Below are positions 41,984 to 50,266 of a stretch of DNA of 64,000 nucleotides, piece by piece. Each line of letters begins with the position of its first letter. The stretch's first letter is position 1. Source of the stretch: Paraburkholderia acidipaludis NBRC 101816 (lineage in GTDB: Bacteria; Pseudomonadota; Gammaproteobacteria; Burkholderiales; Burkholderiaceae); assembly GCF_000684975.1 (NCBI RefSeq), contig NZ_BAXZ01000009.1, positions 62,001 to 126,000 on the forward strand, written 5' to 3'. Made by a program: the position numbers and the translations under genes. The notes beneath the pieces are model-generated. The model was given only the letters and a program-made list of their open reading frames with translations, made no database searches and was not told the DNA's origin.

Positions 41984-43627
41984 ATGCGAGCGAGCGTCCT
42001 GTCCGACTGGCTGGCCCAGCGGCTCGACCGCGGGAGCACTCAGCCGGTGTACCGGCAGCTTCACCGGCTGCTGCAGCAGGCTATCCTCTCGCGCGAACTG
42101 CCGGCCGGGGCGCGCGTGCCTTCGTCGCGGCTGCTGGCGGCGGAACTGGCCATTGCGCGCAACACCGTCACCCAGGTCTATGAGCAGCTCGTGCTGGAAG
42201 GTTATGTGATCTCGACGACCGGGCGCGGGACTTACGTGGCCGACACGTCGCCGGACGAGATCGTCGGGGCGAACGAGCCCGGCTCATTGGGGCTGGATCA
42301 AACAAGGCGTGCGATTGCGGGCGGCCTGCCTGGTCTCACGCAGGCCGCGCCGCGCATCGCTCCGCCGGCTGCCGAGCGAACGGCGGCGCCCGCTGCCGGC
42401 ACGGCCGCGTCCTTAAGCGCGCCCGCTACGCCAGGCGCTACGCATGCCTCGCGCGAAGCGGTACGGGCGCTCTCCGCGCGCGGCGCGCGGCTGATCGCGG
42501 GCGCGGGCGTCTCGAAGCGCCAGGGCGGCGCGTTCATGCCGGGCGTGCCCGATGTCTCGCGCTTCCCGTCGCGCGTCTGGACACGTCTGCACAACAAGTA
42601 CTGGCGCAGCCTGCGCCCCGATCTGCTCACCTATGCGCCGGGCGGCGGGCTCGCGCTGCTGCGCCATGTGCTGGCCGACTATCTGCGCACGGCGCGCTCC
42701 GTGCGGTGCTCGCCGGAGCAGATCATCATCACGACCGGCATTCATCAGTCGGTCGACCTGGCCGTGCGCCTGCTCACCGATTCCGGCGACGTGATCTGGA
42801 CCGAGGATCCCTGCTACTGGGGCCTGCGCAGCGTGCTGCAGGTTTCGGGGCTGAACCCGCGCCCGATCGCCGTGGATGGCGAAGGCATCAACCCGTCGGC
42901 CGAGGACTTCGCCGTGCCGCCGAAGCTGATCCTCGTGACGCCCTCGCACCAGTACCCGCTCGGCATGGTGATGAGCCTCGCGCGCCGCCGCATGCTGCTC
43001 GAATACGCGCGCCAGCACCAGTGCTGGATCATCGAGGACGACTACGACAGCGAGTTCCGCTATGGCAGCCGCCCGCTCGCGTCGCTGCAGGGCCTCGACA
43101 CGGCGGGGCAGGTGATCTACGTGGGGAGCTTCGGCAAGACGTTGTTTCCGGGCTTGCGCGTGGGGTATCTGGTCGCGCCGGAGGGGCTGGCGGAAAGCTT
43201 CGCGACCGCGAGCGCGGAGCTTTATCGCGAGGGCCAACTGTTGCAGCAGGCGGTGCTGGCCGAGTTCATCGCGGAGGGGCACTTCACGTCGCACATCCGC
43301 AAGATGCGCGGGCTCTATGGGCAGCGCCGCCAGGCGCTGCTGGACGCCGCCGCGAGCCGCTACGGCGAGGCGCTGCCCGCGATGGGCGGCGACGCCGGCC
43401 TGCACGTGGTCATGCAATTGCCCGAGGGCTGCGACGACCGCGCCGTGGCGGAAGCTGCGCTCGCACGCAACATCGTCGTGCGGCCTTTGTCGGGCTATTA
43501 CGCAGCGCGCGCCCGCGCCGCGTCGGGTTTGCTGATCGGCTATGCCTGCGTGCCCGACGAGGAGATCGCCCCGGCGTTCGACACGCTCGGCGAGGCGATC
43601 GACGCGACGCTGCCGCTCTTTGCCTGA
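41984..43627 (+). CDS. MocR/GabR-type PLP-dependent transcriptional regulator
   Basis: A 547-residue fusion of a GntR winged helix (residues about 10-80, 'PVYRQLHRLLQQAI', 'VPSSRLLAAELAIARNTVTQVYEQLVLEGY') with a class-I aminotransferase domain (about 175-545). The PLP lysine is in 'YVGSFGKTLFPGLR'. A long Ala/Pro-rich linker (about residues 90-165) is longer than in Bacillus GabR. The family's effectors are GABA with PLP. Start at ATG 41984 with AGGAG eight bases upstream. It is divergent from gabT, so GABA control of gabTD is likely. Confidence 0.9.
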   Translation: MRASVLSDWLAQRLDRGSTQPVYRQLHRLLQQAILSRELPAGARVPSSRLLAAELAIARNTVTQVYEQLVLEGYVISTTGRGTYVADTSPDEIVGANEPGSLGLDQTRRAIAGGLPGLTQAAPRIAPPAAERTAAPAAGTAASLSAPATPGATHASREAVRALSARGARLIAGAGVSKRQGGAFMPGVPDVSRFPSRVWTRLHNKYWRSLRPDLLTYAPGGGLALLRHVLADYLRTARSVRCSPEQIIITTGIHQSVDLAVRLLTDSGDVIWTEDPCYWGLRSVLQVSGLNPRPIAVDGEGINPSAEDFAVPPKLILVTPSHQYPLGMVMSLARRRMLLEYARQHQCWIIEDDYDSEFRYGSRPLASLQGLDTAGQVIYVGSFGKTLFPGLRVGYLVAPEGLAESFATASAELYREGQLLQQAVLAEFIAEGHFTSHIRKMRGLYGQRRQALLDAAASRYGEALPAMGGDAGLHVVMQLPEGCDDRAVAEAALARNIVVRPLSGYYAARARAASGLLIGYACVPDEEIAPAFDTLGEAIDATLPLFA

Positions 43628-43827
43628 GTTTCGTTTGAAGTCCGCGCACGCGGCGCATCGCCCGAAGCCTGTCGTCATGCGAAGGAATGCTGACGTTATG
43701 TGACGACTGCGTGACGCCGCGGATCTGTCATGCGCAAGGCACCCCCAAGGCGCTATATTGTGGGCGGCGTGCGTGCCGCCGCGGTTCCTTTCGACAACCC
43801 TTCCATCATCGCCCACCGAGTGCATCG

Positions 43828-44865
43828 ATGCGCCAGGCCCTGAGCTTTCTGCCCGACAGCTTTGCCGAGTACGAGGATCTCAAGGCGATCCTCGATGCGG
43901 GCAGCCGCTGGCTCTCGATCCGCAGCGCGGGAGAGGTGGAAGTGCGCGGCCGCTCGTTCGAGCTCTACGCCGCGAGCATTGGATCGAACGATCCTTGCGC
44001 GCCCGCCATCGGCTTTTTCGGCGGCATACATGGGCTGGAGCGGATCGGCTCGCAACTCGTGCTCGACTACATGCGCGCGCTCGTGGGGCGGCTGGCGTGG
44101 GACGAGCTGCTCATGCAGCAGCTCGAATCGATACGGCTCGTGATGGTGCCCATCCTGAATCCGGGCGGCATGTGGCTCGCCACGCGCGCGAATCCGAACG
44201 GCGTGGACCTGATGCGCAACGCGCCGCAGGACGCCGACGAGCGCGTGCCGTTTCTCGCGGGCGGCCAGCGGGTGGGCTCGTGGCTGCCATGGTATCGCGG
44301 CCGGCGCGGCGCGCCGATGGAAGTGGAAGCGGCGGCGCTCCTGAAGATCGTGGACGAAGAGCTGGCGTCGCGCACGCTCAGCTTCGCGCTCGATTGTCAT
44401 TCGGGCTATGGCTGGAACGACAGCATCTGGTTTCCGTACGCGCGCACGCGCAAGCTCATGCGCCATCTGCCGGAGATGTACATGCTCAAGACGATGTTCG
44501 AGCGCGCGCATCCGCATCACGGCTATACCTTCGAACCGCAGAGCCACCAGTATCTGCTGCACGGCGATCTCTGGGACTGCGCCTACGATCGCGCGCCCTC
44601 GCAGAACGTGTTTCTGCCGCTCACGCTCGAACTCGGTTCGTGGCTGTGGATCAAGAAGAATCCGCGCCAGATTTTCTCGCGCCAGGGCATGTTCAATCCC
44701 GTGATGCAGCATCGCACCGCGCGCGTACTGCGTCGTCATGCGAACCTGTTCGAGTTTCTCACGCGCGCCGCGTACTCCGCGCGGTGCTGGCTGCCCCAGG
44801 GCGCGCAGCGCCAACAGCTGCTGCAAAACGCGATCGGGCATTGGTACCGGCAGCCGGGCGCATGA
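43828..44865 (+). CDS. M14-family metallopeptidase (zinc carboxypeptidase-like)
   Basis: A 345-residue predicted zinc peptidase or amidase. Zinc ligands appear as HxxE in 'GGIHGLERIGS' (about residue 70) and a later His in 'ALDCHSGYGW' (about 190). 'NPGGMWLATRANPNGVDLMRN' is typical of M14 enzymes. No signal peptide, so probably cytosolic. A C-terminal extension of about 60 residues is Arg/Gln-rich. The stop overlaps the ATG of a hydrolase gene (ATGA). The substrate is unknown. Confidence 0.8.
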   Translation: MRQALSFLPDSFAEYEDLKAILDAGSRWLSIRSAGEVEVRGRSFELYAASIGSNDPCAPAIGFFGGIHGLERIGSQLVLDYMRALVGRLAWDELLMQQLESIRLVMVPILNPGGMWLATRANPNGVDLMRNAPQDADERVPFLAGGQRVGSWLPWYRGRRGAPMEVEAAALLKIVDEELASRTLSFALDCHSGYGWNDSIWFPYARTRKLMRHLPEMYMLKTMFERAHPHHGYTFEPQSHQYLLHGDLWDCAYDRAPSQNVFLPLTLELGSWLWIKKNPRQIFSRQGMFNPVMQHRTARVLRRHANLFEFLTRAAYSARCWLPQGAQRQQLLQNAIGHWYRQPGA

Positions 44866-45656
44866 GCGCGGGCCCCTGGATCCTGCTGCGCGGTCTCACG
44901 CGCGAGTCGCGTCACTGGGGCGCGTTTGTGCCGATGCTCGAAGCGGCGACGGGCCGCGTGCTGCCCATCGACCTGCCGGGCAACGGCGCCGCGGCGCAGA
45001 TGCGCTCGCCTGCGCGGGTGGAGGCGTTCGTCGACGCGGTGCGTGCCGAGATCGAGCGGTGCGGTGGGCGGGCGCCGTACCGCGTGCTGGCGATGTCGCT
45101 GGGCGGCATGGTTGCGACGGCCTGGGCGCTGCGCTATCCCGGCGAAATCGAACGGCTCGTGCTCGTGAACACGAGCATGCGGCCATACAGCCGCTTCTAC
45201 GAGCGTCTGCGGCCGGCCGCGTGGCCGTCGCTCATGCGGGCGGCGCTCGCCTGGCGCGATGCTGCGGGGCCGGCCGAAGCGCTGATCCACGCGCGTACCT
45301 GCGAGCGTCGCGATACGCTCGCTGCGGATCTGGATGCATGGCGCGCGATCCGTGCCGGCACACCGGTTAGCCGCGCGAACGCATTGCGCCAGTTGTGGGC
45401 CGCCGCGCGCTATGCGGCGCGAGGCGTGCCGAACTGCTCTGTGCTCGTGGTGTCGGCACGGGGCGATCGTCTCGTGAATCCCGTGTGCTCGGCGCGGCTC
45501 GCACGCGCATGGCATGCGCCGCACGCGGCGCATCCATGGGCCGGGCACGACTTGCCGCATGACGACCCGCAATGGCTCGTGGCGGCGCTGCTCGCGCTGG
45601 AGGAGGAAGGGTTGCCAGGCGCCGCGATGGGCGCATCGCGATCCGTTGGCTCATAA
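44862..45656 (+). CDS. Alpha/beta hydrolase
   Basis: A 264-residue alpha/beta-hydrolase-fold protein. The nucleophile elbow is 'AMSLGGM' (Ala replaces the first Gly of GxSxG, which is allowed in the family). Oxyanion-region 'LLRGLTRESRHWGAF' is near the N-terminus, and the catalytic His is probably in 'WAGHDLPHDD'. It is coupled to the upstream M14 gene by a 4-bp overlap, suggesting that the two act on one substrate class. Confidence 0.8.
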   Translation: MSAGPWILLRGLTRESRHWGAFVPMLEAATGRVLPIDLPGNGAAAQMRSPARVEAFVDAVRAEIERCGGRAPYRVLAMSLGGMVATAWALRYPGEIERLVLVNTSMRPYSRFYERLRPAAWPSLMRAALAWRDAAGPAEALIHARTCERRDTLAADLDAWRAIRAGTPVSRANALRQLWAAARYAARGVPNCSVLVVSARGDRLVNPVCSARLARAWHAPHAAHPWAGHDLPHDDPQWLVAALLALEEEGLPGAAMGASRSVGS

Positions 45657-45727
45657 TAGGGCGCGTTATCCAGCCTTCCGCTGCCTCATTCAGCCTCACT
45701 CAGCCTCATCGCGAACGATTTCCGCCT

Positions 45728-46819
45728 ATGAACGCAAGCACCTCCCAAACCGGCGCCGCGCCGCGCCTCACGAGCCTCTCGCATGGCGGCGGCTGCGGCT
45801 GCAAGATCGCGCCGGGTGTGCTCTCCGCGCTGCTCGCGCGCAGCACGCCGCTTACGGCCGCTTTTCCGAACCTGCTGGTCGGCACCGAAACGGCGGACGA
45901 CGCGGCCGTCTACAAGCTCAACGACGAGCAGGCTATCGTCGCGACCACCGACTTCTTCATGCCGATCGTCGACGATCCCTACGACTTCGGCCGCATCGCC
46001 GCCACGAATGCTCTTTCGGACGTCTATGCAATGGGCGGCAAGCCGATCCTCGCGCTCGCGCTCGTGGGCATGCCGATCAACGTGCTGCCGCATGACGTGA
46101 TCGCTCAGGTGCTGCGCGGCGGCGAGGACGTTTGCGCCGCCGCCGGCATTCCGGTCGCGGGCGGTCACTCGATCGACTCGGTCGAGCCTATCTACGGCCT
46201 CGCGGCGATCGGCGTGGTGCACCCGGACCGCGTGAAGCGCAATGCGTCGGCGCGCGCGGGCGATCTGCTCGTGCTCGGCAAGCCGCTAGGCGTGGGCGTG
46301 CTTTCGGCGGCGCTCAAGAAGGACCGGCTCGACGCAGCGGGCTATCAGGCCATGGTCGCCGCCGCGACGAAGCTGAACACGCCGGGCGCGCAGCTCGCCG
46401 CGCTCGACGGCGTTCACGCGATGACCGACGTGACCGGCTTCGGCCTGCTCGGCCATACGCTGGAGATCGCGCGCGGCGCCGGGCTGACCGCGCGCGTGCG
46501 CTATGCCGACCTGCCGTTCCTGCCCGGCGTCGAGACGCTCGCGGCCGAGGGCGTGTTCACGGGCGCTTCGGGCCGCAACTGGGCGTCGTATGGCGAGAGC
46601 GTGATGCTGGGCGCCGGCCTGCCGGTCGTCGCGCAGGCGCTGCTGACCGACCCGCAGACCTCGGGCGGCCTGCTGATCTCGTGCGCGCCCGACTGCGTGG
46701 ACGAAGTGCTCGCGATCATGCAGGCAGACGGTTTTGCCGAGGCGCGCGTGATAGGTGAAATGAGCGATGAAACAAGCGGCGAGCCGGGCGCGAGCGCGGC
46801 CCGCGTCGAGATCGTATGA
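45728..46819 (+). CDS. selD: Selenide, water dikinase
   Basis: A 363-residue SelD that makes selenophosphate from selenide and ATP for selenocysteine tRNA or selenouridine. The Cys form of the catalytic motif, 'GGCGCKIAP', is near residue 22 (not selenocysteine). 'TDFFMPIVDDPYDFGRIAA', 'GGHSIDSVEPIYG' and 'TDVTGFGLLGH' are conserved. The start ATG is placed just before the glycine-rich loop. selA, selB and selU are not in the window. ATGA couples it to a CDF transporter gene. Confidence 0.96.
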   Translation: MNASTSQTGAAPRLTSLSHGGGCGCKIAPGVLSALLARSTPLTAAFPNLLVGTETADDAAVYKLNDEQAIVATTDFFMPIVDDPYDFGRIAATNALSDVYAMGGKPILALALVGMPINVLPHDVIAQVLRGGEDVCAAAGIPVAGGHSIDSVEPIYGLAAIGVVHPDRVKRNASARAGDLLVLGKPLGVGVLSAALKKDRLDAAGYQAMVAAATKLNTPGAQLAALDGVHAMTDVTGFGLLGHTLEIARGAGLTARVRYADLPFLPGVETLAAEGVFTGASGRNWASYGESVMLGAGLPVVAQALLTDPQTSGGLLISCAPDCVDEVLAIMQADGFAEARVIGEMSDETSGEPGASAARVEIV

Positions 46820-47736
46820 GTGCGGAGTCGCCGAAAGCGATTTTCTATGCGCTCGCGGCGAATGTCGGTATCGCGGTTTTCAAGTACGCGGCGGCGGCGT
46901 TCACCGGATCGGGCTCGATGTTCGCGGAGGCGATCCACTCCACCGCCGACTGCGGCAATCAACTGCTGTTGCTCCTGGGCCTGCGGCAGTCGCGCAGGCC
47001 GCCTTCGCCGCTCCACCCGATGGGCTCGGGCCGCGCGATCAACTTCTATTCGCTGCTCGTCGCGCTGCTGCTGTTTTTCGTGGGCGGCGCATTTTCCGTG
47101 TATGAAGGCATCCATCGGCTGATCGTGCGCGAGCCCCTGCAGTACGTGTTTGTGGCGCTCGCCGTGCTCGGCATTTCCGTGGTGCTGGAGGCGCTTTCGC
47201 TCTACGGCGCGCTGCGCGAGATCCGCACGGGCGCACCCACGAAATCGCTGTGGCGCTGGGCGCGCGAGACGCGCGATTCGGACCTGCTCGTCGTGGCGGG
47301 CGAGGACATTGCGGCGCTCGCGGGCCTCGCCATTGCCTTCGCCGCGGTGCTGCTCACGGTGATCACCGGCAACCCCGTGTGGGACGCGTGCGGCTCGATC
47401 GGCGTGGGCGTGCTGCTCATGCTCATCGCGTGGTTCGTCGCGCGCGAGGTGAAGTCGATGATCGTCGGCGAATCGGCGAGCCCGGAAAGGCGGCGCGAGA
47501 TCGAGGCGTTCCTGCGCGGGCGGCCCGAGATACGCAGCATCATCAACCTGATTACCCTGCAATGGGGCAAAGAGGTCGTCGTGGCCGTGCAGGCCGAAAT
47601 GATCGATTACGCGCAGAGCCGCGCGATGGTCGAAGCGATCAACGTGATCGAGGCGGATCTGCAGGCGCGCTTTCCCGAAGTGCGCTGGGTGTTCTTCGAG
47701 CCGGACTTCGAGGATCGCGAGGACCGGCGGTCCTGA
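46816..47736 (+). CDS. Cation diffusion facilitator, SLC30A9-like
   Basis: A 306-residue CDF protein with six membrane segments. TM2 keeps metal-site residues in 'AEAIHSTADCGNQ' (H and D), and the following 'HPMGSGRAINFYS' matches the HP-G-x-GR block of SLC30A9-like members. The TM5 HxxxD half-site is altered to 'GEDIAALAG' (E-D...A), as in that subgroup, so metal selectivity is uncertain. The C-terminal cytoplasmic domain ends 'VRWVFFEPDFED'. Its ATG overlaps the selD stop. Confidence 0.85.
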   Translation: MSAESPKAIFYALAANVGIAVFKYAAAAFTGSGSMFAEAIHSTADCGNQLLLLLGLRQSRRPPSPLHPMGSGRAINFYSLLVALLLFFVGGAFSVYEGIHRLIVREPLQYVFVALAVLGISVVLEALSLYGALREIRTGAPTKSLWRWARETRDSDLLVVAGEDIAALAGLAIAFAAVLLTVITGNPVWDACGSIGVGVLLMLIAWFVAREVKSMIVGESASPERRREIEAFLRGRPEIRSIINLITLQWGKEVVVAVQAEMIDYAQSRAMVEAINVIEADLQARFPEVRWVFFEPDFEDREDRRS

Positions 47737-47763
47737 GCGCGCCGCGCGTCTGCCGTTTGCGCT

Positions 47764-47976
47764 TCAGTGCCGGAACGGCGTCCAGACTGCCGTTGTCGTA
47801 TTCCAGTAGTCCAGCTCCGACGATTGCACCGCCTTCACGGTCACGCGCTTGATCGATTCGTTATCCTGAGCAACGTGCGCCGTGCGCCACGTTTCCGCCG
47901 TGCCGATGTCTTCGGCGAAGGCGGGCGCGCTCGCGGCCAGTGCAACGACCGAGGCGGTTGCGAGAGTGCGTTTCAT
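47764..47976 (-). CDS. Small exported hypothetical protein, 70 residues
   Basis: A 70-residue protein with a Sec signal peptide ('MKRTLATASVVALAASAPAFA', cleaved at about residue 20-21) and a mature part of about 49 residues ending 'YWNTTTAVWTPFRH'. CAGGAG six bases upstream fixes the ATG at 47976. No family recognised; no cysteines. Probably periplasmic. Its 5' leader of about 150 bp runs toward the efflux regulator gene. Confidence 0.65.
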   Translation of the reverse strand: MKRTLATASVVALAASAPAFAEDIGTAETWRTAHVAQDNESIKRVTVKAVQSSELDYWNTTTAVWTPFRH

Positions 47977-48130
47977 GATTGGCTCCTGTAGCGAGGGCCG
48001 CGGGCCGGGTGAAAACACCGGCTGCGGCGACAGGAGCTAATGTAATCAAGCGCGCCGCGGCGATAAACGGCACGAACGCGAAATGAATTGTCGAAAATCC
48101 GGAACAATCGCCGCAGGTCTGCCAAAGGCG

Positions 48131-49135
48131 CTAGACGACCCACTCCGAAACCACCGGCGTTTCGTGGCTCGGCGCCGATTCGCGGTCCTCGGGCGTGCGC
48201 ATGGTGCAGGCCTTGTCGAGCGACGCGCGGCCGGAGAGGAGCGGGCAGCGGTCGAACACCTCGGCAATCCAGTCCACGAATACGCGCACTTTCGGCGACA
48301 GATGGCGGCTGTGCGGATAGACGGCCGAGATCGGCATGGGCAGCGGCTTGAAGCCGGGCAGCACCTCCACGAGCTCGCCCGACTTCAGGTACGGCAGCAC
48401 CTGGTAGCGCGCGGGCTGGATCAGGCCGAAGCCCTCGACGCCGCAGGTGACGTACGCATCCGCGTCGTTGACCGACACCATGCTCTTGAGCTTGACCTCC
48501 ACTTCCTTGCCGTCGACGAGAAACGCCCAGTCGATCACGCGCCCCGTGCGGCTCGAGAAGTAGTTCACCGCGCGGTGGCCTTCCAGGTCTTCGAGCGTGT
48601 GCGGAATGCCGTGCCGCTCGAGGTAGCCGGGCGACGCGCACGAGACGCCCTCGAAAAGGCCGATGCGCCGCGCCACGAGTGACGAATCCTGCAATGCGCC
48701 CACGCGCACCACGCAGTCCACGCCTTCCTGCAGCAGATCCACGGGGCGGTCGGAAAGCCCCAGTTGCAGATCGATATCCGGGTAGCGCGTGTGAAATTCG
48801 CACAGCGACGGGATCACGATCAGGCGCCCGATCGAGCCCGGCATGTCGATGCGCAGCTTGCCGTGCGGCTTGCGGTTGCCGTTCTGGAAGGTTTGTTCGG
48901 TCTCCTCTACGTCGGCGATGATGCGCACGCAGCGCTCGTAATACGCGGCGCCGTCCGGCGTGAGCGAAAGGCGGCGCGTGGTGCGATGCATGAGCCGCAC
49001 GCCGAGAAACGCTTCGAGATTCTGGATGATCGTCGTGACCGAGGCGCGCGGCATGTTGAGCGTTTCGGCAGCGCGCGTGAAGCTGTTGGTGTCGACGACA
49101 CGGGTGAACACCTGCATGGCCTGAAGGCGGTCCAT
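48131..49135 (-). CDS. bpeT: LysR-family regulator of the efflux operon (BpeT/CeoR-like)
   Basis: A 334-residue LysR protein. The HTH is at residues about 3-62 ('MDRLQAMQVFTRVVDTNSFTRAA', 'MPRASVTTIIQNLEAFLGVRL'). It is divergent from llpE and the RND efflux genes, the known arrangement of ceoR/bpeT, which activate llpE-ceoAB-opcM (bpeEF-oprC) in response to compounds such as salicylate or trimethoprim selection. The start is set at the ATG before the HTH; the frame is open 39 codons further. The C-terminal tail after the effector domain is polar. Confidence 0.85.
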   Translation of the reverse strand: MDRLQAMQVFTRVVDTNSFTRAAETLNMPRASVTTIIQNLEAFLGVRLMHRTTRRLSLTPDGAAYYERCVRIIADVEETEQTFQNGNRKPHGKLRIDMPGSIGRLIVIPSLCEFHTRYPDIDLQLGLSDRPVDLLQEGVDCVVRVGALQDSSLVARRIGLFEGVSCASPGYLERHGIPHTLEDLEGHRAVNYFSSRTGRVIDWAFLVDGKEVEVKLKSMVSVNDADAYVTCGVEGFGLIQPARYQVLPYLKSGELVEVLPGFKPLPMPISAVYPHSRHLSPKVRVFVDWIAEVFDRCPLLSGRASLDKACTMRTPEDRESAPSHETPVVSEWVV

Positions 49136-49278
49136 TGCCACTCTCCGAAAGAGTTCGGCTGCACCGCGCGCCACGGGCAAAACCGCACCGCGCGCAAAAA
49201 GAAGAGACAGATTGTTCAGGTGCGCCGAATTGTGTTGCCGGATTATAGGCATTTATTTGAAAGTCTGCCGAACCCACA

Positions 49279-49295
49279 ATTCGCACCATTCGAAT
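49279..49295. promoter_or_regulatory. Putative LysR box for the efflux operon
   Basis: ATTCG-CACCATT-CGAAT is an interrupted palindrome with LysR-type T-N11-A geometry, located between the regulator start (49135) and llpE (49323). It ends 27 bp before the llpE ATG. Binding by the LysR protein is inference. Confidence 0.45.
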
Positions 49296-49322
49296 CACTA
49301 TCGCGCATTGCGCCATTTCGAC

Positions 49323-50234
49323 ATGGATGCTTTCAAGCCAACGCCGACGTTTGGGGTCGCGGCCGACGACACGGCCGACGGCGTGCACAGCGGTCTGCCG
49401 CTGGCGCCCGCCATGCCGGCTTCGGCTGTCACCGCCGATGGCACGCGCGCACTCCTCGCGACGGACGTCACGATCGAAGGCTACGCGCAGCAGATCGGCT
49501 TGCGCCTGTACCGGCCCGATGGCGCACACGGCCTGCCGGTCCTGCTCTATTTTCACGGCGGCGGTTTCGTGCGCGGCACGCTCGACGATGCCGACGAAGC
49601 CGCGCGCTACCTGGCGGCGCAATTGCCCGCGCTGGTGGTGTCGGTGGACTACTCGCTCGCGCCGCAGTTTCCCTTTCCCGCCGCGCCGGAAGATGCGCAT
49701 CGCGCCGCGCTGTGGATCGTCACGCGCGCCCGGGCGTTCGGCGGCAACGCGAAGCGCGTGATCACGGCGGGTCACGACGCGGGCGGCCAGATCGCGAACG
49801 TGCTCGCGTTTATCGGGCGCGATCGCGGCGACGTGCGACTCGTCGCGCAGGCGCTGTTCGCGCCGATGCTCGACCCGAGCCTCACGCGGCTCGGCGACGA
49901 GCGGCGGCTTGGCTCGGACATCACGGCGGGCGAGTGCGCCGCGTGCTATCGGGCCTATCTGCCCGAGGCCTCGCAGCGCATGCACCCGTACGCGGCGCCG
50001 CTCGAATCGTCGCGGCTCGCGGGGCTGCCGCCCACGCTCATCATCACGGCCCAGAACGACGTGCTGCACATCGAGGCGGAAAAATACGCGAGCCGGTTGA
50101 TCGACGCGGGCGTGCGCACGCAGGTCGTGCGCTACCCCAGCGTGTCGCACGCGCAGATCGCAACGTATCCCGCCGCGCTGGGCGAAGCCGTGCGTTTCTT
50201 CAAGTGCTGCTTTGAGGCCAGTGCACAACGATAA
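49323..50234 (+). CDS. llpE: LlpE-like hydrolase of the HSL family, nucleophile Ser replaced by Asp
   Basis: A 303-residue alpha/beta-hydrolase related to hormone-sensitive lipase. The oxyanion motif HGGGF is intact at 78-82, but the nucleophile elbow, normally GDSAGG, reads GHDAGG at 150-155: residue 152 is Asp (codon GAC at 49776-49778). Partner Asp/Glu is probably in 'ITAQNDVLHIEAEKY' and His in 'SVSHAQI'. In Burkholderia cenocepacia and B. pseudomallei, llpE is the first gene of the efflux operon and has no settled function. The gap to bpeE is 32 bp. Confidence 0.88.
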   Translation: MDAFKPTPTFGVAADDTADGVHSGLPLAPAMPASAVTADGTRALLATDVTIEGYAQQIGLRLYRPDGAHGLPVLLYFHGGGFVRGTLDDADEAARYLAAQLPALVVSVDYSLAPQFPFPAAPEDAHRAALWIVTRARAFGGNAKRVITAGHDAGGQIANVLAFIGRDRGDVRLVAQALFAPMLDPSLTRLGDERRLGSDITAGECAACYRAYLPEASQRMHPYAAPLESSRLAGLPPTLIITAQNDVLHIEAEKYASRLIDAGVRTQVVRYPSVSHAQIATYPAALGEAVRFFKCCFEASAQR

Positions 50235-50266
50235 CGAACATTGATTCACTCACTTTGGAGCCCGAC

